Source: a virus
Virus record (IMG/VR): IMGVR_UViG_3300030109_003178
Location: 1-48,664 of that record
Length of the DNA: 48,664 nucleotides
Strand: one strand, 5' to 3'
Numbering within the stretch: the first letter of the stretch is position 1; each line of letters opens with the position of its first letter. The position numbers and the translations under genes are program-made. Positions 20,829 to 30,400 of the stretch are shown here, in pieces. A model generated the notes under the pieces. The model saw nothing but the letters and a program-made list of their open reading frames with translations. It had not been told where the DNA came from and did no database searches.

Positions 20829-23527
20829 TGCCTCGTAAGCTATTTCCTTATGGCAAGTTCCTCGGACTAGAAACTGCTACAGGCCCTTTCAATAAAGGGG
20901 AGCGATATCTGGCTTGGTCTGAGGGAGCTTGGACCGATTTTCGAGGACAGCTACACAAAGGTCCCGGCCAGACTATTCCTCCAGCTTCCACTCTTCTTTG
21001 TAACCTAGATCACATCATCACGGGCAACCCCGGCCCTCGCGTCCATGCAGGGAGCGCACAGGAATCTTTATTCAAGGGGGACGGACATTACCAGCATATG
21101 TGGAACGTGGTTCATGTGGGGGCTGATAATGTCTTAAAGATTTATTTCGCAGGAGCCGATAGGGACGGGCAGTCTAGTAGTGTAAGTGTAGATAATAGTA
21201 CTCAGCAGCCTGACAACGCGTTTGAGTGTCTAGTTGTAGAAGACATGAAGGACGATATGTTTGGTCAGTTTGTTGCTTGGGGGGACGCTACAACTTCTGG
21301 GCATAGGTATCCGCTGGCCGAACACGGTGACTACGCCAATATTAATAGCCACAGCGACCCTGATGCTCTAGGAGGAACTGCCGCTGGAGCAACCACTAAA
21401 CGGTCTGACGAGTTCTTTAGCGAGTCCAGTTCCGCTACCTATCTCTCTTCGCCTTTCGTCCCCGTGAACCCTGTCTCGTTTAGGCAGAAGGTCTTTTTAT
21501 TCCACGAAAATGCAAAGACGGTCACCTACGATGTCCCGTTTACAAGCACGGTGCTGGACCGTCATAGGTTTCATTATGCGGCGGAATGTCCCACGGCAGA
21601 CCCTGTCACTATTTCAGCCAATACTGTTACCAAGACTGCCCATGGTCTAGACAATGGGGACCCTATATCTCTGAGTTTTGACCCTGCGGTAAAATATGAT
21701 CCTCCTACTTCTGGAGGAGGGGGAAGTCCTGCTAATACCAGTACACTTTTTACTGGGACCTCTGGAGAAGTGAGCCAACCAAGCCATGGTCTAATCGCTG
21801 GACAACAGGTCAGTTTCCATTCTGATTTTTATGGAAGCACGAACACAAGTTCTCTTCCGACAGGGTTTGCTGAGAATACAAAATACTATGTCGTAAGCTC
21901 GGGCCTCACTACCGATACCTTCAAGGTGAGTGCTACAGAGGGAGGAGCAGTATTAACTACGTCAGGCTATGCTACCGCCTACACCACTCCATTCATGTTG
22001 ACCTATTCCCGGCTCCCTTCTGGGGTTCACCGCCGCAAAACGTATTATGTAGTCAACTCACAGACAGACACTTTTCAGATAAGCGAGACCGTAGGCGGTT
22101 CTGCTTTGTCTGTGACAGGGACTGGTTACGGAGGGATCAGTATTCATTACTGGTCTGCCCACAATAAATTTCCAAATGGCGGGTTTGGTGCCGCTATCCA
22201 GAACCGCTTGGTAGTAGCGGGTCTTGACGATAAAGAGACAGAACTTCACATCTCTGCGTTGAGTAAAGAATACGATTGGCGAACAAACACCAGTGATGGA
22301 GATACGGCTTTAGCTACGGACGGTGCCATCATTGATGTTAAAGACCAGTTTTCTGGACCTGATAAGATCAAAGGGCTGGGCGTTCTTGAAGGGGACAAAC
22401 TAGTTGTCTTCGGAGAAAACGAGACCCTCATTTATATTACGGATACCGACATCAACCAATGGCAGATAGCAACCGACTTCCGGGTTGGCATCGGCCTCTT
22501 GGGTAGAAACACCATAGCTAACATAGGACAAGACCTATTCTTTTGTAGTCGTAGTGGTATCCATTCCATCAAACGTGCAGTCAGTGGTCTCACCCTTGAG
22601 ACTAAAACCGAGACCCGAGAGATTACAGACCTCTGGCTAAAACTAGTTGATGAAGCACCGAAGTCGGGCTTGGTCGATGCAGATAGTTATCACGACTTGT
22701 ATAATGTTTTTCCAGAACCTCATGCATGGTGGGACAATGATATAGGTCACTACACGGTAGCTTTCCCTACCAGTAACGCTACCAAATGGGCGCAGATCAT
22801 ATACGTCTATGAGAAAGGATCAGGAAGGGGAGAGTTCCGATCATTCTCCTATACTCCTGCTGATAGTCCGAAAAATAAAATGGCAACTTGTGGAAGCTAC
22901 TTCCAAGTTGGTGCTGGGTTTAGTGACGAGTTCTATTCCTCGGGAGTGGCACGAAACGTCATCGGCACCACACAACAATACTGTGCCAGCGGAATAGCAG
23001 GGGACTTCTCAGGTCACTTCTTTGATGTACGGACCCCAGTCCTCTGGCAAGGCCAACCTGATACTTATAAGTACTATAAACGGTTATTGCTCCGATGCGT
23101 AGTTCTATACGATCCAGACCGTCTGTACGCTGGGGGTGGAGGACTGTACCCGGAGTATGATGACTTCGATATGCAGTTACGAATTCGTGTGTTTGACGAT
23201 CTTGGTCAGCTAAAACATACAGCTACCGTCCGTCCTGATATGATAAGGCCCGCCTCTACCCACCTTGCAGGAACTGTGACTCAGTTTACCCCTAATGAAA
23301 CTAGGGCTAGAGGGGGCAATATAGGTGCTGAAGATGAAAGCAGCATAGGCACCTACAAAGATCAGAAGAACCCTATAGAGGTTCCCATGGCTGTGAGGGC
23401 AAGAGGTGTGTCTATACGTTTCGACAATGACACCACTCAGGCAGACAGCAATTTAAACAACCCCTCTTACCAATTAGCGTGTGGATTCCTGATACAGGAT
23501 TTTGGCTTAATAGTTGATACAAAGTAA
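20828..23527 (+). CDS. Tail tubular protein B-like nozzle
   Basis: 899 aa, beta-rich. The N-terminus (KLFPYGKFLGLETATGPFN...) and the conserved core EGDKLVVFGENETLIYITD, DFRVGIGLLGRNTIANIGQDLFFCSRSGIHSIKR are typical of nozzle/stabilisation proteins of podoviruses. It closes the tail and guides DNA exit. A pair of related beta repeats near residues 250-430 (TVTKTAHGLDNGDPISL / EVSQPSHGLIAGQQVSF, each followed by KYYVVSS/TYYVVNS and TDTFKVS/TDTFQIS) looks like an internally duplicated insert. The start overlaps the adaptor stop. Confidence 0.85.
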   Translation: MPRKLFPYGKFLGLETATGPFNKGERYLAWSEGAWTDFRGQLHKGPGQTIPPASTLLCNLDHIITGNPGPRVHAGSAQESLFKGDGHYQHMWNVVHVGADNVLKIYFAGADRDGQSSSVSVDNSTQQPDNAFECLVVEDMKDDMFGQFVAWGDATTSGHRYPLAEHGDYANINSHSDPDALGGTAAGATTKRSDEFFSESSSATYLSSPFVPVNPVSFRQKVFLFHENAKTVTYDVPFTSTVLDRHRFHYAAECPTADPVTISANTVTKTAHGLDNGDPISLSFDPAVKYDPPTSGGGGSPANTSTLFTGTSGEVSQPSHGLIAGQQVSFHSDFYGSTNTSSLPTGFAENTKYYVVSSGLTTDTFKVSATEGGAVLTTSGYATAYTTPFMLTYSRLPSGVHRRKTYYVVNSQTDTFQISETVGGSALSVTGTGYGGISIHYWSAHNKFPNGGFGAAIQNRLVVAGLDDKETELHISALSKEYDWRTNTSDGDTALATDGAIIDVKDQFSGPDKIKGLGVLEGDKLVVFGENETLIYITDTDINQWQIATDFRVGIGLLGRNTIANIGQDLFFCSRSGIHSIKRAVSGLTLETKTETREITDLWLKLVDEAPKSGLVDADSYHDLYNVFPEPHAWWDNDIGHYTVAFPTSNATKWAQIIYVYEKGSGRGEFRSFSYTPADSPKNKMATCGSYFQVGAGFSDEFYSSGVARNVIGTTQQYCASGIAGDFSGHFFDVRTPVLWQGQPDTYKYYKRLLLRCVVLYDPDRLYAGGGGLYPEYDDFDMQLRIRVFDDLGQLKHTATVRPDMIRPASTHLAGTVTQFTPNETRARGGNIGAEDESSIGTYKDQKNPIEVPMAVRARGVSIRFDNDTTQADSNLNNPSYQLACGFLIQDFGLIVDTK

Positions 23528-23611
23528 GAAAAACCTTATACTACTTCATACTTAATGTATTCTACGAGGCAACTGTCAGACGAGAATATCTAAACTTGAT
23601 TGGATATTTGA

Positions 23612-24127
23612 ATGTTGCCATTAGAGAAATACGACTCTCCAAATAAGTTTATTCCCTTAACCCCCACCGAAGTTACTTGTGGGTGCGGTAAGAACCCAAG
23701 GTCTGACAGCTTGGCTTACAAACGTGACCTCTCTGATATAGTTTCTCTTATGTCTGCCTGTCCTCACTACGGAGGGTGGCCTCTTCGCTCTATTAAAAGA
23801 GTGATTGTTCCTGCTGTTCTTCTCAACCAATACAAAATCTTTCGGTATGCTAAGAAGCCTGTCGGGTTTGTGACTTGGGCATTTTTCGATGAGGAAGCGC
23901 ACAACTCCTTTGTCCATAACTTCCGACTACTCCGACCATCCGATTTCCACTCAGGTGACAGACTGTGGGTCATGGATGTCTGCACCAGTGCTGATGCGCC
24001 TAAAGGTTTGCCTCGGAAGATGATCCGCTACCTTCGTGAGCGGTTTGCTGATAGGGCTTATCAGGGCGGGGCCTTCTGGAAGAAAGACAACAAATCCCAC
24101 AAAGGTGTGAGGTCTGCTTATGTTTGA
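23612..24127 (+). CDS. HlyC-like (toxin-activating lysine acyltransferase) GNAT-fold protein, T7 gp13 position
   Basis: 171 aa. The middle resembles HlyC: CPHYGGWPLRSIKRVIVPAV then NQYKIFRYAKKPVGFVTWAFFDEE and SGDRLWVMD. HlyC has the same order (SPLHRNWP..., QY...PVAYCSWA, SGDRKWFIDW). The HlyC catalytic Asp corresponds to D122 in LWVMD. The catalytic His would align with Y53, with H52 one position earlier. T7 carries its gp13 core protein in this position (after the nozzle, before other core proteins), and that family has been linked to acyltransferase folds. It may be a structural descendant or an active acyltransferase acting on a virion or host protein. It overlaps the next gene by 8 bp and has no clear SD. 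Confidence 0.75.
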   Translation: MLPLEKYDSPNKFIPLTPTEVTCGCGKNPRSDSLAYKRDLSDIVSLMSACPHYGGWPLRSIKRVIVPAVLLNQYKIFRYAKKPVGFVTWAFFDEEAHNSFVHNFRLLRPSDFHSGDRLWVMDVCTSADAPKGLPRKMIRYLRERFADRAYQGGAFWKKDNKSHKGVRSAYV

Positions 24128-25274
24128 TTGGCGTAAACCGATGTGGACGGACAATCCACTTCAGAAGACTTGGGAAGAGCTAGGCTTTAATGAATACGAG
24201 GCCAGACACTGTTGCTTTGGGTCTGACGGAGGTGAAGATGGCGGGGCCGATGACCAAGACGGGGGCCTCACTGCTGAAGATACTTCTGGTTCAGTTACAG
24301 GTACAGATGCAAGTACCGAAGCTGATGGTCAGGAGATGGATGACTTTGATGCTTATGGAGAAGCCTACACTGACGAACACTCAGCCTCTATGGGTAACGA
24401 GAGTGCGACTGAAGGCACTCAAGGCGAGGAAGCTGGTCTAACTAGTGTCTGGGACCCCAAGACAGGCAGAGAGTACGGACAAGTACGCAGTGAAGGTTTC
24501 TGGGGAGGTATGGAAGTTACAGACCCCACAAAGAGTAGCTGGGGCGGTAAGGTTCTTGACGCTTTTCTGAGTATCTTTAAGACTATCCTTGTAGCCAAAG
24601 TTCCAGCCCTAGCTATCCCTCTAGGGTTATATAACATATCTAAAGCTAAGACTGTGGGAGAGGCTATACCTAGTATCATTGGTATGGGAACGATGCTTCC
24701 CGGAAATGTGGGTAAGGCGTTCTCCAACGTAAGCGCGGTCTTAGGTGCGGCATCCGCGGCTAAGAAGGGAGCCGACTTTGTTACAGGCGATTTATTAGAT
24801 AGGCCTGACCTTATGGACCCTGTAAATCAAATGATGGCTGGTGCTAATCGAACCTTAGGGCTGGATACCCCGAACCCTGCTCATATGAATGTTTGGGGAG
24901 AACTCGGTATTAGAGGTCCTAACGATGGTAGTGGTCAGGCCCCTTCTCCTTCCTCTAGTAGTGGTACTTCTACAACAGGGGCCAGTGATCCCTTTGGAGG
25001 AAACTACGGGTCAGATGACTCTCCCACCCCCACACAACCGATAGAAAGAAGGGTGGCAGAAAACGTACCAACACGGACATCAACTCCGTTGATGACGAGT
25101 TCGGTCTCGGATACCATGCCCTTGAGTATGACCTCCTTCGGTGATCCTGAGGGCGCGAGACTTCCGTTTGGTATGACTAGCCCCTTCTCAGGGGTGACTG
25201 ATAGTTTGGACGGAGCCTCTATTGGCTCCTTATATGGGTCCCCTAGAGCGGGACGAATGAGAGCGGCGGCATAG
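24120..25274 (+). CDS. Internal virion / ejection protein candidate, 384 aa
   Basis: Acidic Gly/Asp-rich N-terminal region (HCCFGSDGGEDGGADDQDGG and following), then a hydrophobic central segment near residues 140-205 (KVLDAFLSIFKTILVAKVPALAIPLG; SIIGMGTMLPG; FSNVSAVLGAASAAK) that could cross or insert in membranes, then a Ser/Thr/Pro-rich tail. It sits where T7 has its internal core genes. No family recognised; the call is by position and membrane-active composition. Confidence 0.65.
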   Translation: MFDWRKPMWTDNPLQKTWEELGFNEYEARHCCFGSDGGEDGGADDQDGGLTAEDTSGSVTGTDASTEADGQEMDDFDAYGEAYTDEHSASMGNESATEGTQGEEAGLTSVWDPKTGREYGQVRSEGFWGGMEVTDPTKSSWGGKVLDAFLSIFKTILVAKVPALAIPLGLYNISKAKTVGEAIPSIIGMGTMLPGNVGKAFSNVSAVLGAASAAKKGADFVTGDLLDRPDLMDPVNQMMAGANRTLGLDTPNPAHMNVWGELGIRGPNDGSGQAPSPSSSSGTSTTGASDPFGGNYGSDDSPTPTQPIERRVAENVPTRTSTPLMTSSVSDTMPLSMTSFGDPEGARLPFGMTSPFSGVTDSLDGASIGSLYGSPRAGRMRAAA

Positions 25275-25281
25275 GTGCATC

Positions 25282-26730
25282 ATGGGTATTTTTGATAAAG
25301 TAACTGATTTCTTTAGTAAGCCAGCAGTCCGTGTAGGCTTGGGCGTAGCTTCTGCGGCTGGCGGGGCTGGCCTCTTCGATAGCTTTGACAATAGCGATGA
25401 AGGGGGAACGGATTGGTCTAATGTTCTTACCACAGGAGCAGGGATAGGCAATCTAGTTAGTGCGGCCTCTGCCAGAGATGCTTGGTCTATTCCTCAAGCG
25501 GCTTTAGGTGGTTACGGAGTTCTTCAGAAGAATAAGATCGGTGGTGTAGGAAACTTCGGAACTTTTGGACAGAGCTACGATAGAGTTATGCAAGCACCTT
25601 CGGGGTTTGGCTCTGGCGTAAGCGCATTTTTTGGGGGTCAACAGCCCGGTCAAACTGCCCTCCCAGCACCAGCATATAATTACAACCTTGTAAGGCAACC
25701 TTCTCAACTTCCAAACGCACCATCAAATGAACGCTACGGTGGAGGTAGCCCTGCATCATCATGGCGCGATGAGAGCGTAGAAGGTCAAGCACTTCTGCCC
25801 GTGGGGTCTGATTCTTCTATGACGGGCGGCACTCGCGGCGGTAAGTTTGATATAAATGCGGCAAGAGAAAGACTCAATAAAGGACCCGTAGCGGCGGGAA
25901 CCTACGCCGATGGGACATCTCAAGGCGGGGGTGGTTTGCAGAATACGCTGAGAGACCAGAGGGGCATCATCTCTGGAACTGATGAGGGAACCGACCGCCT
26001 TACTGGGGGTAGCCAAGGTCCTGATCAGATGAATACGGGTTCGTTTATATCAGGTCTACAGCCCGGAGACCTGAATCCGGGGATTAACACCAACCTTGAT
26101 AGTAGTATCTCACAAAGAGTCAGTGCAGTTCCTTCTGCACATATATCGCAATCAGCGGCTCAACGTATCTCGCAACAGGTCGAGGGAAACACACAGAAGG
26201 CGGCATCTAAAGACTTTAAAGGCTTTATGAATAATGTGTTACAGAAAGCCATGGATAAACCTATGGCTACTTTAGCTATAGCTAACGCTATTATGACTTC
26301 TTTTACGGATACCCGTGATGAAGATGCCGCGTCTGCATACGCAACGGAGATGGCTTATTATCGTCAACGACTAGACCCATCTTCTGGATTCGCCCAAGAG
26401 TGGCAGGGTGCTTATATCCAAGATAAAGAGGATGAACTTGATAAACATTTCTCTAAAGCGGAAGCCGATTTTACGGCACTCATGGCTGGTAGAGGTATGA
26501 GCAATACTACTGTCGCCGCTTCTGGTAGAGCTTCCCTTACCAAAGCGAAAGCTAAACTTAAAGCGAATATTAAGTCTGATGCTTATCAAGCCTATGCCAA
26601 CTACCAAAGAAGCCTGATGCAAGCAGAGGCTTATGCTGGTAAAAACGCTCTCGCGGCGGCTAACGTAGCTGGAGGTTCTGGACCTAACTTCCAAAATGCG
26701 GCGGCGGCGGCTGTTAAATCTATAGTTTAA
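25282..26730 (+). CDS. Internal virion protein candidate, 482 aa
   Basis: The N-terminus MGIFDKVTDFFSK with a following Ala/Gly segment (VRVGLGVASAAGGAGLF) is membrane-active in character. The middle is Gly/Gln/Ser-rich. The C-terminal third is Ala/Lys-rich and helical (RASLTKAKAKLKANIKSDAYQAYANYQRSLMQAEAY), as in core proteins that assemble on the portal. It begins 7 bp after the previous gene. T7 gp14-like by position only. Confidence 0.65.
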   Translation: MGIFDKVTDFFSKPAVRVGLGVASAAGGAGLFDSFDNSDEGGTDWSNVLTTGAGIGNLVSAASARDAWSIPQAALGGYGVLQKNKIGGVGNFGTFGQSYDRVMQAPSGFGSGVSAFFGGQQPGQTALPAPAYNYNLVRQPSQLPNAPSNERYGGGSPASSWRDESVEGQALLPVGSDSSMTGGTRGGKFDINAARERLNKGPVAAGTYADGTSQGGGGLQNTLRDQRGIISGTDEGTDRLTGGSQGPDQMNTGSFISGLQPGDLNPGINTNLDSSISQRVSAVPSAHISQSAAQRISQQVEGNTQKAASKDFKGFMNNVLQKAMDKPMATLAIANAIMTSFTDTRDEDAASAYATEMAYYRQRLDPSSGFAQEWQGAYIQDKEDELDKHFSKAEADFTALMAGRGMSNTTVAASGRASLTKAKAKLKANIKSDAYQAYANYQRSLMQAEAYAGKNALAAANVAGGSGPNFQNAAAAAVKSIV

Positions 26731-26740
26731 GGAGGGCGGT

Positions 26741-27445
26741 ATGCCTGAGTGGACAACGGTAGTAGATAGGTTAGGCACTCTTGCAGGGGGTATGCAACAC
26801 GCCCTTAATGCCCAAGAGAAAGCTGAAGCCGCGACTCGTTATGAGAAGTGGCATGACTTAGAGAAGTTAAATGCTAAGTATGCTCTAGCTAATGCTGTAC
26901 AGGGAGGTAGGAATTACAGAGCGGAATTACAGGCTTTGTCGAAAGGCCAACCTAAACCTATTACTTGGTCAGAAGATTCAAAGATTACTGATGCAGTCAG
27001 TGATGCAGTAACTACGGCTTTTACCAATCCTTTAGGGGATGGAAATGCTTCCGACCTCTTCTCTGGTGATGAACTTACTTCAGACGCTCAACCTTTGTAT
27101 GCCGAGCTTTCTGGAATGGCAGAAGAAGCCTTACGTTCTCGTCCTGATATTCTTAAAGACCCTAGTAAAGTAAAGGCGTTCCTTAATCAGTGGATGCAAG
27201 ATTACGCTCCTATTGTGACTGATGATGATCGTCCATGGTATCGGGGATGGTTTGGTGACCAGCCTAGTTATTCCTTTGGCGGTTCTGTGGGTACAGAGAT
27301 CAATAGGATTAGACAGAGCCTTCAGCGTATTACGTCCCCCTCGCAAAGACGTAAGGCTCTGCAAAAGGTTCAACAAGATTTATCTAAGAAGTATCCTCCC
27401 CAAACAGCAAGAATCCTATTCCAGCGAATATCAGGCGGCATGTAA
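26741..27445 (+). CDS. Internal virion protein candidate, 234 aa
   Basis: One of the best SDs in the window (AAGGAGGGCGGT) precedes the ATG. The protein is helical, with charged amphipathic segments (LNAQEKAEAATRYEKWHDLEKL) and a Trp-rich WYRGWFGDQ stretch, ending in a basic helix (SQRRKALQKVQQDLSKKYP). Its stop shares one base with the start of the giant gene, so both are coupled. T7 gp15 position; no motif recognised. Confidence 0.65.
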   Translation: MPEWTTVVDRLGTLAGGMQHALNAQEKAEAATRYEKWHDLEKLNAKYALANAVQGGRNYRAELQALSKGQPKPITWSEDSKITDAVSDAVTTAFTNPLGDGNASDLFSGDELTSDAQPLYAELSGMAEEALRSRPDILKDPSKVKAFLNQWMQDYAPIVTDDDRPWYRGWFGDQPSYSFGGSVGTEINRIRQSLQRITSPSQRRKALQKVQQDLSKKYPPQTARILFQRISGGM

Positions 27446-30400
27446 TGGCTGACAATACGGACGACCTCTTTATCAACCCGACAACACGGGCGGCTTCAGA
27501 TCGGCTTGAAGCCTCTAAGAAGCAACTAGAGGGGATGTACCCCGCTGGCAAGGCACAGTCTTTCTTAGATGCCACCCGTCCTAAGACAGGACCTTTTGGA
27601 CAAATTAAAGGGTCTGGTATGGCGGATGGTCTTGCTGAGATTGCCAGCGGGTTCCCAGATTATGCACCTCTTGCCGGGGAGAAGGGAACCACAGGAACCG
27701 TCCAAGGCCCTGATGATATTCAAGATGGTGATTTTACTGATTCTTTTGCTCGCGCCCACAGCAATGCTTGGAAAGACGTTGGTGTAGGCTTAACGGCTGT
27801 CCAAGGAAACGAAGACGATCTTATGGTATCTCTAGAGCAGAAGTACCAGCGGAAGGCGAGTGGTCTGGATGTAGACCCAGAACTCTGGACAGCAGAAGCT
27901 AAGACATGGTCAGAAGGGGCTAAACAATTCTTCACAGGGAAACACCGTTTCTTTGATCGGGATTACTGGGGGAATTTTTCTGGTGGACAACTACCTATGC
28001 TGGAAAGTATGGCAGTCGGTGCAGGGGTAGGGGCTAAAACAGGGGCTATGTACACTGCTTGGTCAGGGCCTAAAGCAGTGATTGGCGCAGGGGGAGGAGC
28101 CTTAGTTGGTGCGGCTGGAGGAAGTGGCGCACATGTATATTTACAGACCCTTGGTGGGACACTCACTGATGCATACTTTATGTATCGTCAGAAAGGATTC
28201 GGAGGACGAGAGGCATATGAGAAAGCTAGAGAAGTTGCGGATGTGGATGCCGCTAAGTCTGGCGCGATAGCCTCTTTAGCTGTCTTTGTTGCTCCTCTAC
28301 GTCTAGCTAGTGGTGCGACAGCAACAGCAGGACGAGCCACTGTTAGTGGGATTAGTCGCGCTGTCCCTAGAGTTATATGGTCTGCCCCCGCTGGGGAAGC
28401 TGTAAAGACAACTATTAAGAAGCAGTTACTTCAACAGACTCTAATCGTGCAACCATCCTTAGAGTTAGTGGATACGGTCACCTCTAATGTTATAGCAAAA
28501 AATTCTTATGACCCTGCCAGAGTTCTTCATCAAGGCTCTGTTGATGCCGTTGTAGGCTCCATCCTCTTTGACATCCCCACTACAGGGGGCGGGATGATGT
28601 TCCAGAGGTACAAACGGAAACAGGCTCTAGGTCCTAATGAGGACGGAACTCCCGGAACTGACGGCGAAAATACTTTTGTTTATGCCCCTGCGTTTGATCC
28701 AGAACCTGATCAATCCACTGCTCTTGTTCCTGTTGCGCCCCGTCAGTTGGAGGGGCCAAGATTTCAAGTTATGCCGCAACCTGACGGTACATTTGTAGTC
28801 AGAGATAGGAACGAGTCTCAGGTCTATGAGACAGGAACTTTCTTGGCCCCTGAGACCAAAGATCAACTTCAGTCTGGGCTAGATCAACTCGTTCAACAAC
28901 GGCAACAACTAGAACAACGAGCTAATGTAGCCGAAGGCCAAGGCCGTCCTGATGCGACTATAGCAAAAATCTACGAAAAGATACGAGAAGTTGAAGCTCA
29001 GATAGAAGCTCAACAAGCCTTAGTAGACGGTAAACCTACTCCGTCCAATGAGGAAACGGCTGTTGACCTATCCATGGTCTTTGATAATGAGGCGGATGCT
29101 CAAGCTGAAGCGGAATCTCGTAACCAACATGCGTCTAGTGAGTGGGCTAGTCCATGGTTCCCTGAGAATAAAACCAGTAGGGCTAGTTTTGTTCAAGAAC
29201 AGATTGAACGTCTAGCCGCTAAAGATGCAGAACTTCGTCAGACAGAGCCTGAGTACACAGGCGATGTGAAGTTTGATAACGCTATTAACTTCCTTCAGTG
29301 GTTGGGAGAAGCAGACGCTATTATAGAGCGGATCAATGCTCTCCCCATACAAGAACGGAACTCCCAGAAGAACCAAGCATTGTATGCGGATGCTAAAGAA
29401 CGCCTGTGGTTACTGAAAAGTCTGATGGACCCAGTGCGGATTGCTACTCGGCCTAACAAGATTTTCACCTCTAAAGGAGTAACGTATCGGGTCTGGCTAG
29501 ATCGTAATGGAGAAGCCTTCCAGCCTAAACCGGGGAACCCCAACTGGATTAGGGTGTACGATCAGACTAACAAAGCGAAGGGGTATCGTGATGTATCAGT
29601 AGCTTCTGGGGAGTTGGAGGATATCTCTGTCCCGTTACCTACTAATATGTTGTTGAATGACCCCGATCATCTAAAACGTATTTATGAAGTTAAGCGTAGG
29701 TTTGATGAGACCTTACAGCTTCCTCCCCCAGCGTTAAGACTGACTGATCAATCGGACCCCCGTGCGCCTGATGCTAGTGTTATTCAGACAGATGTAGATC
29801 AGCAAAAAGCAGACTTTGATGCCGCTAATGAACTAGCGGAACAACAGAAAGCTGAGAGGGAAGCTAAGAGGGAAGCTGATAACGAATCTGAAGCACGTTT
29901 TCTTGAGCGGAGTAAAGAGGTTTTAGAACGTAAAGGGGCAGAGGCCGAGGAAGTAAGCCCTGATGCAGAAGAAGCGGCGGCTCTTTCTCAAGCCTCAAGA
30001 CCTTTTGCCGTACCAGCGGCAGGACCCGACACTATTCTGGTAGGCACTGGGGATGTTAGAACTATTCCCATATCACAGGGTGCAGTCCGTAATGACTGGG
30101 AAGTGGACGAAGCTGAAGCTGAAGACGCTCCCGCCCCGGAAGCTGTCGTAGACATAGACACAGACGTAGACACAGACACACAGACAGCCGCTGTAAAAGC
30201 AGACGTTCCTTTAGAACTCTTGGAGTCTATGGATGCGGAAGAACTCGCCCAAGTAGATGCGGAAATCGCGGCCCGAAAAGAAGTGGAGCGCATAGAAGCA
30301 TTTGCCAAAGAGAATGAGTTGGAAAGCGTCTATGATATGGCTAGAGATAACGCCGCTCAGACCTCAACAGAGGGTACTTGGGACGAGAGTATGGCTGGAG

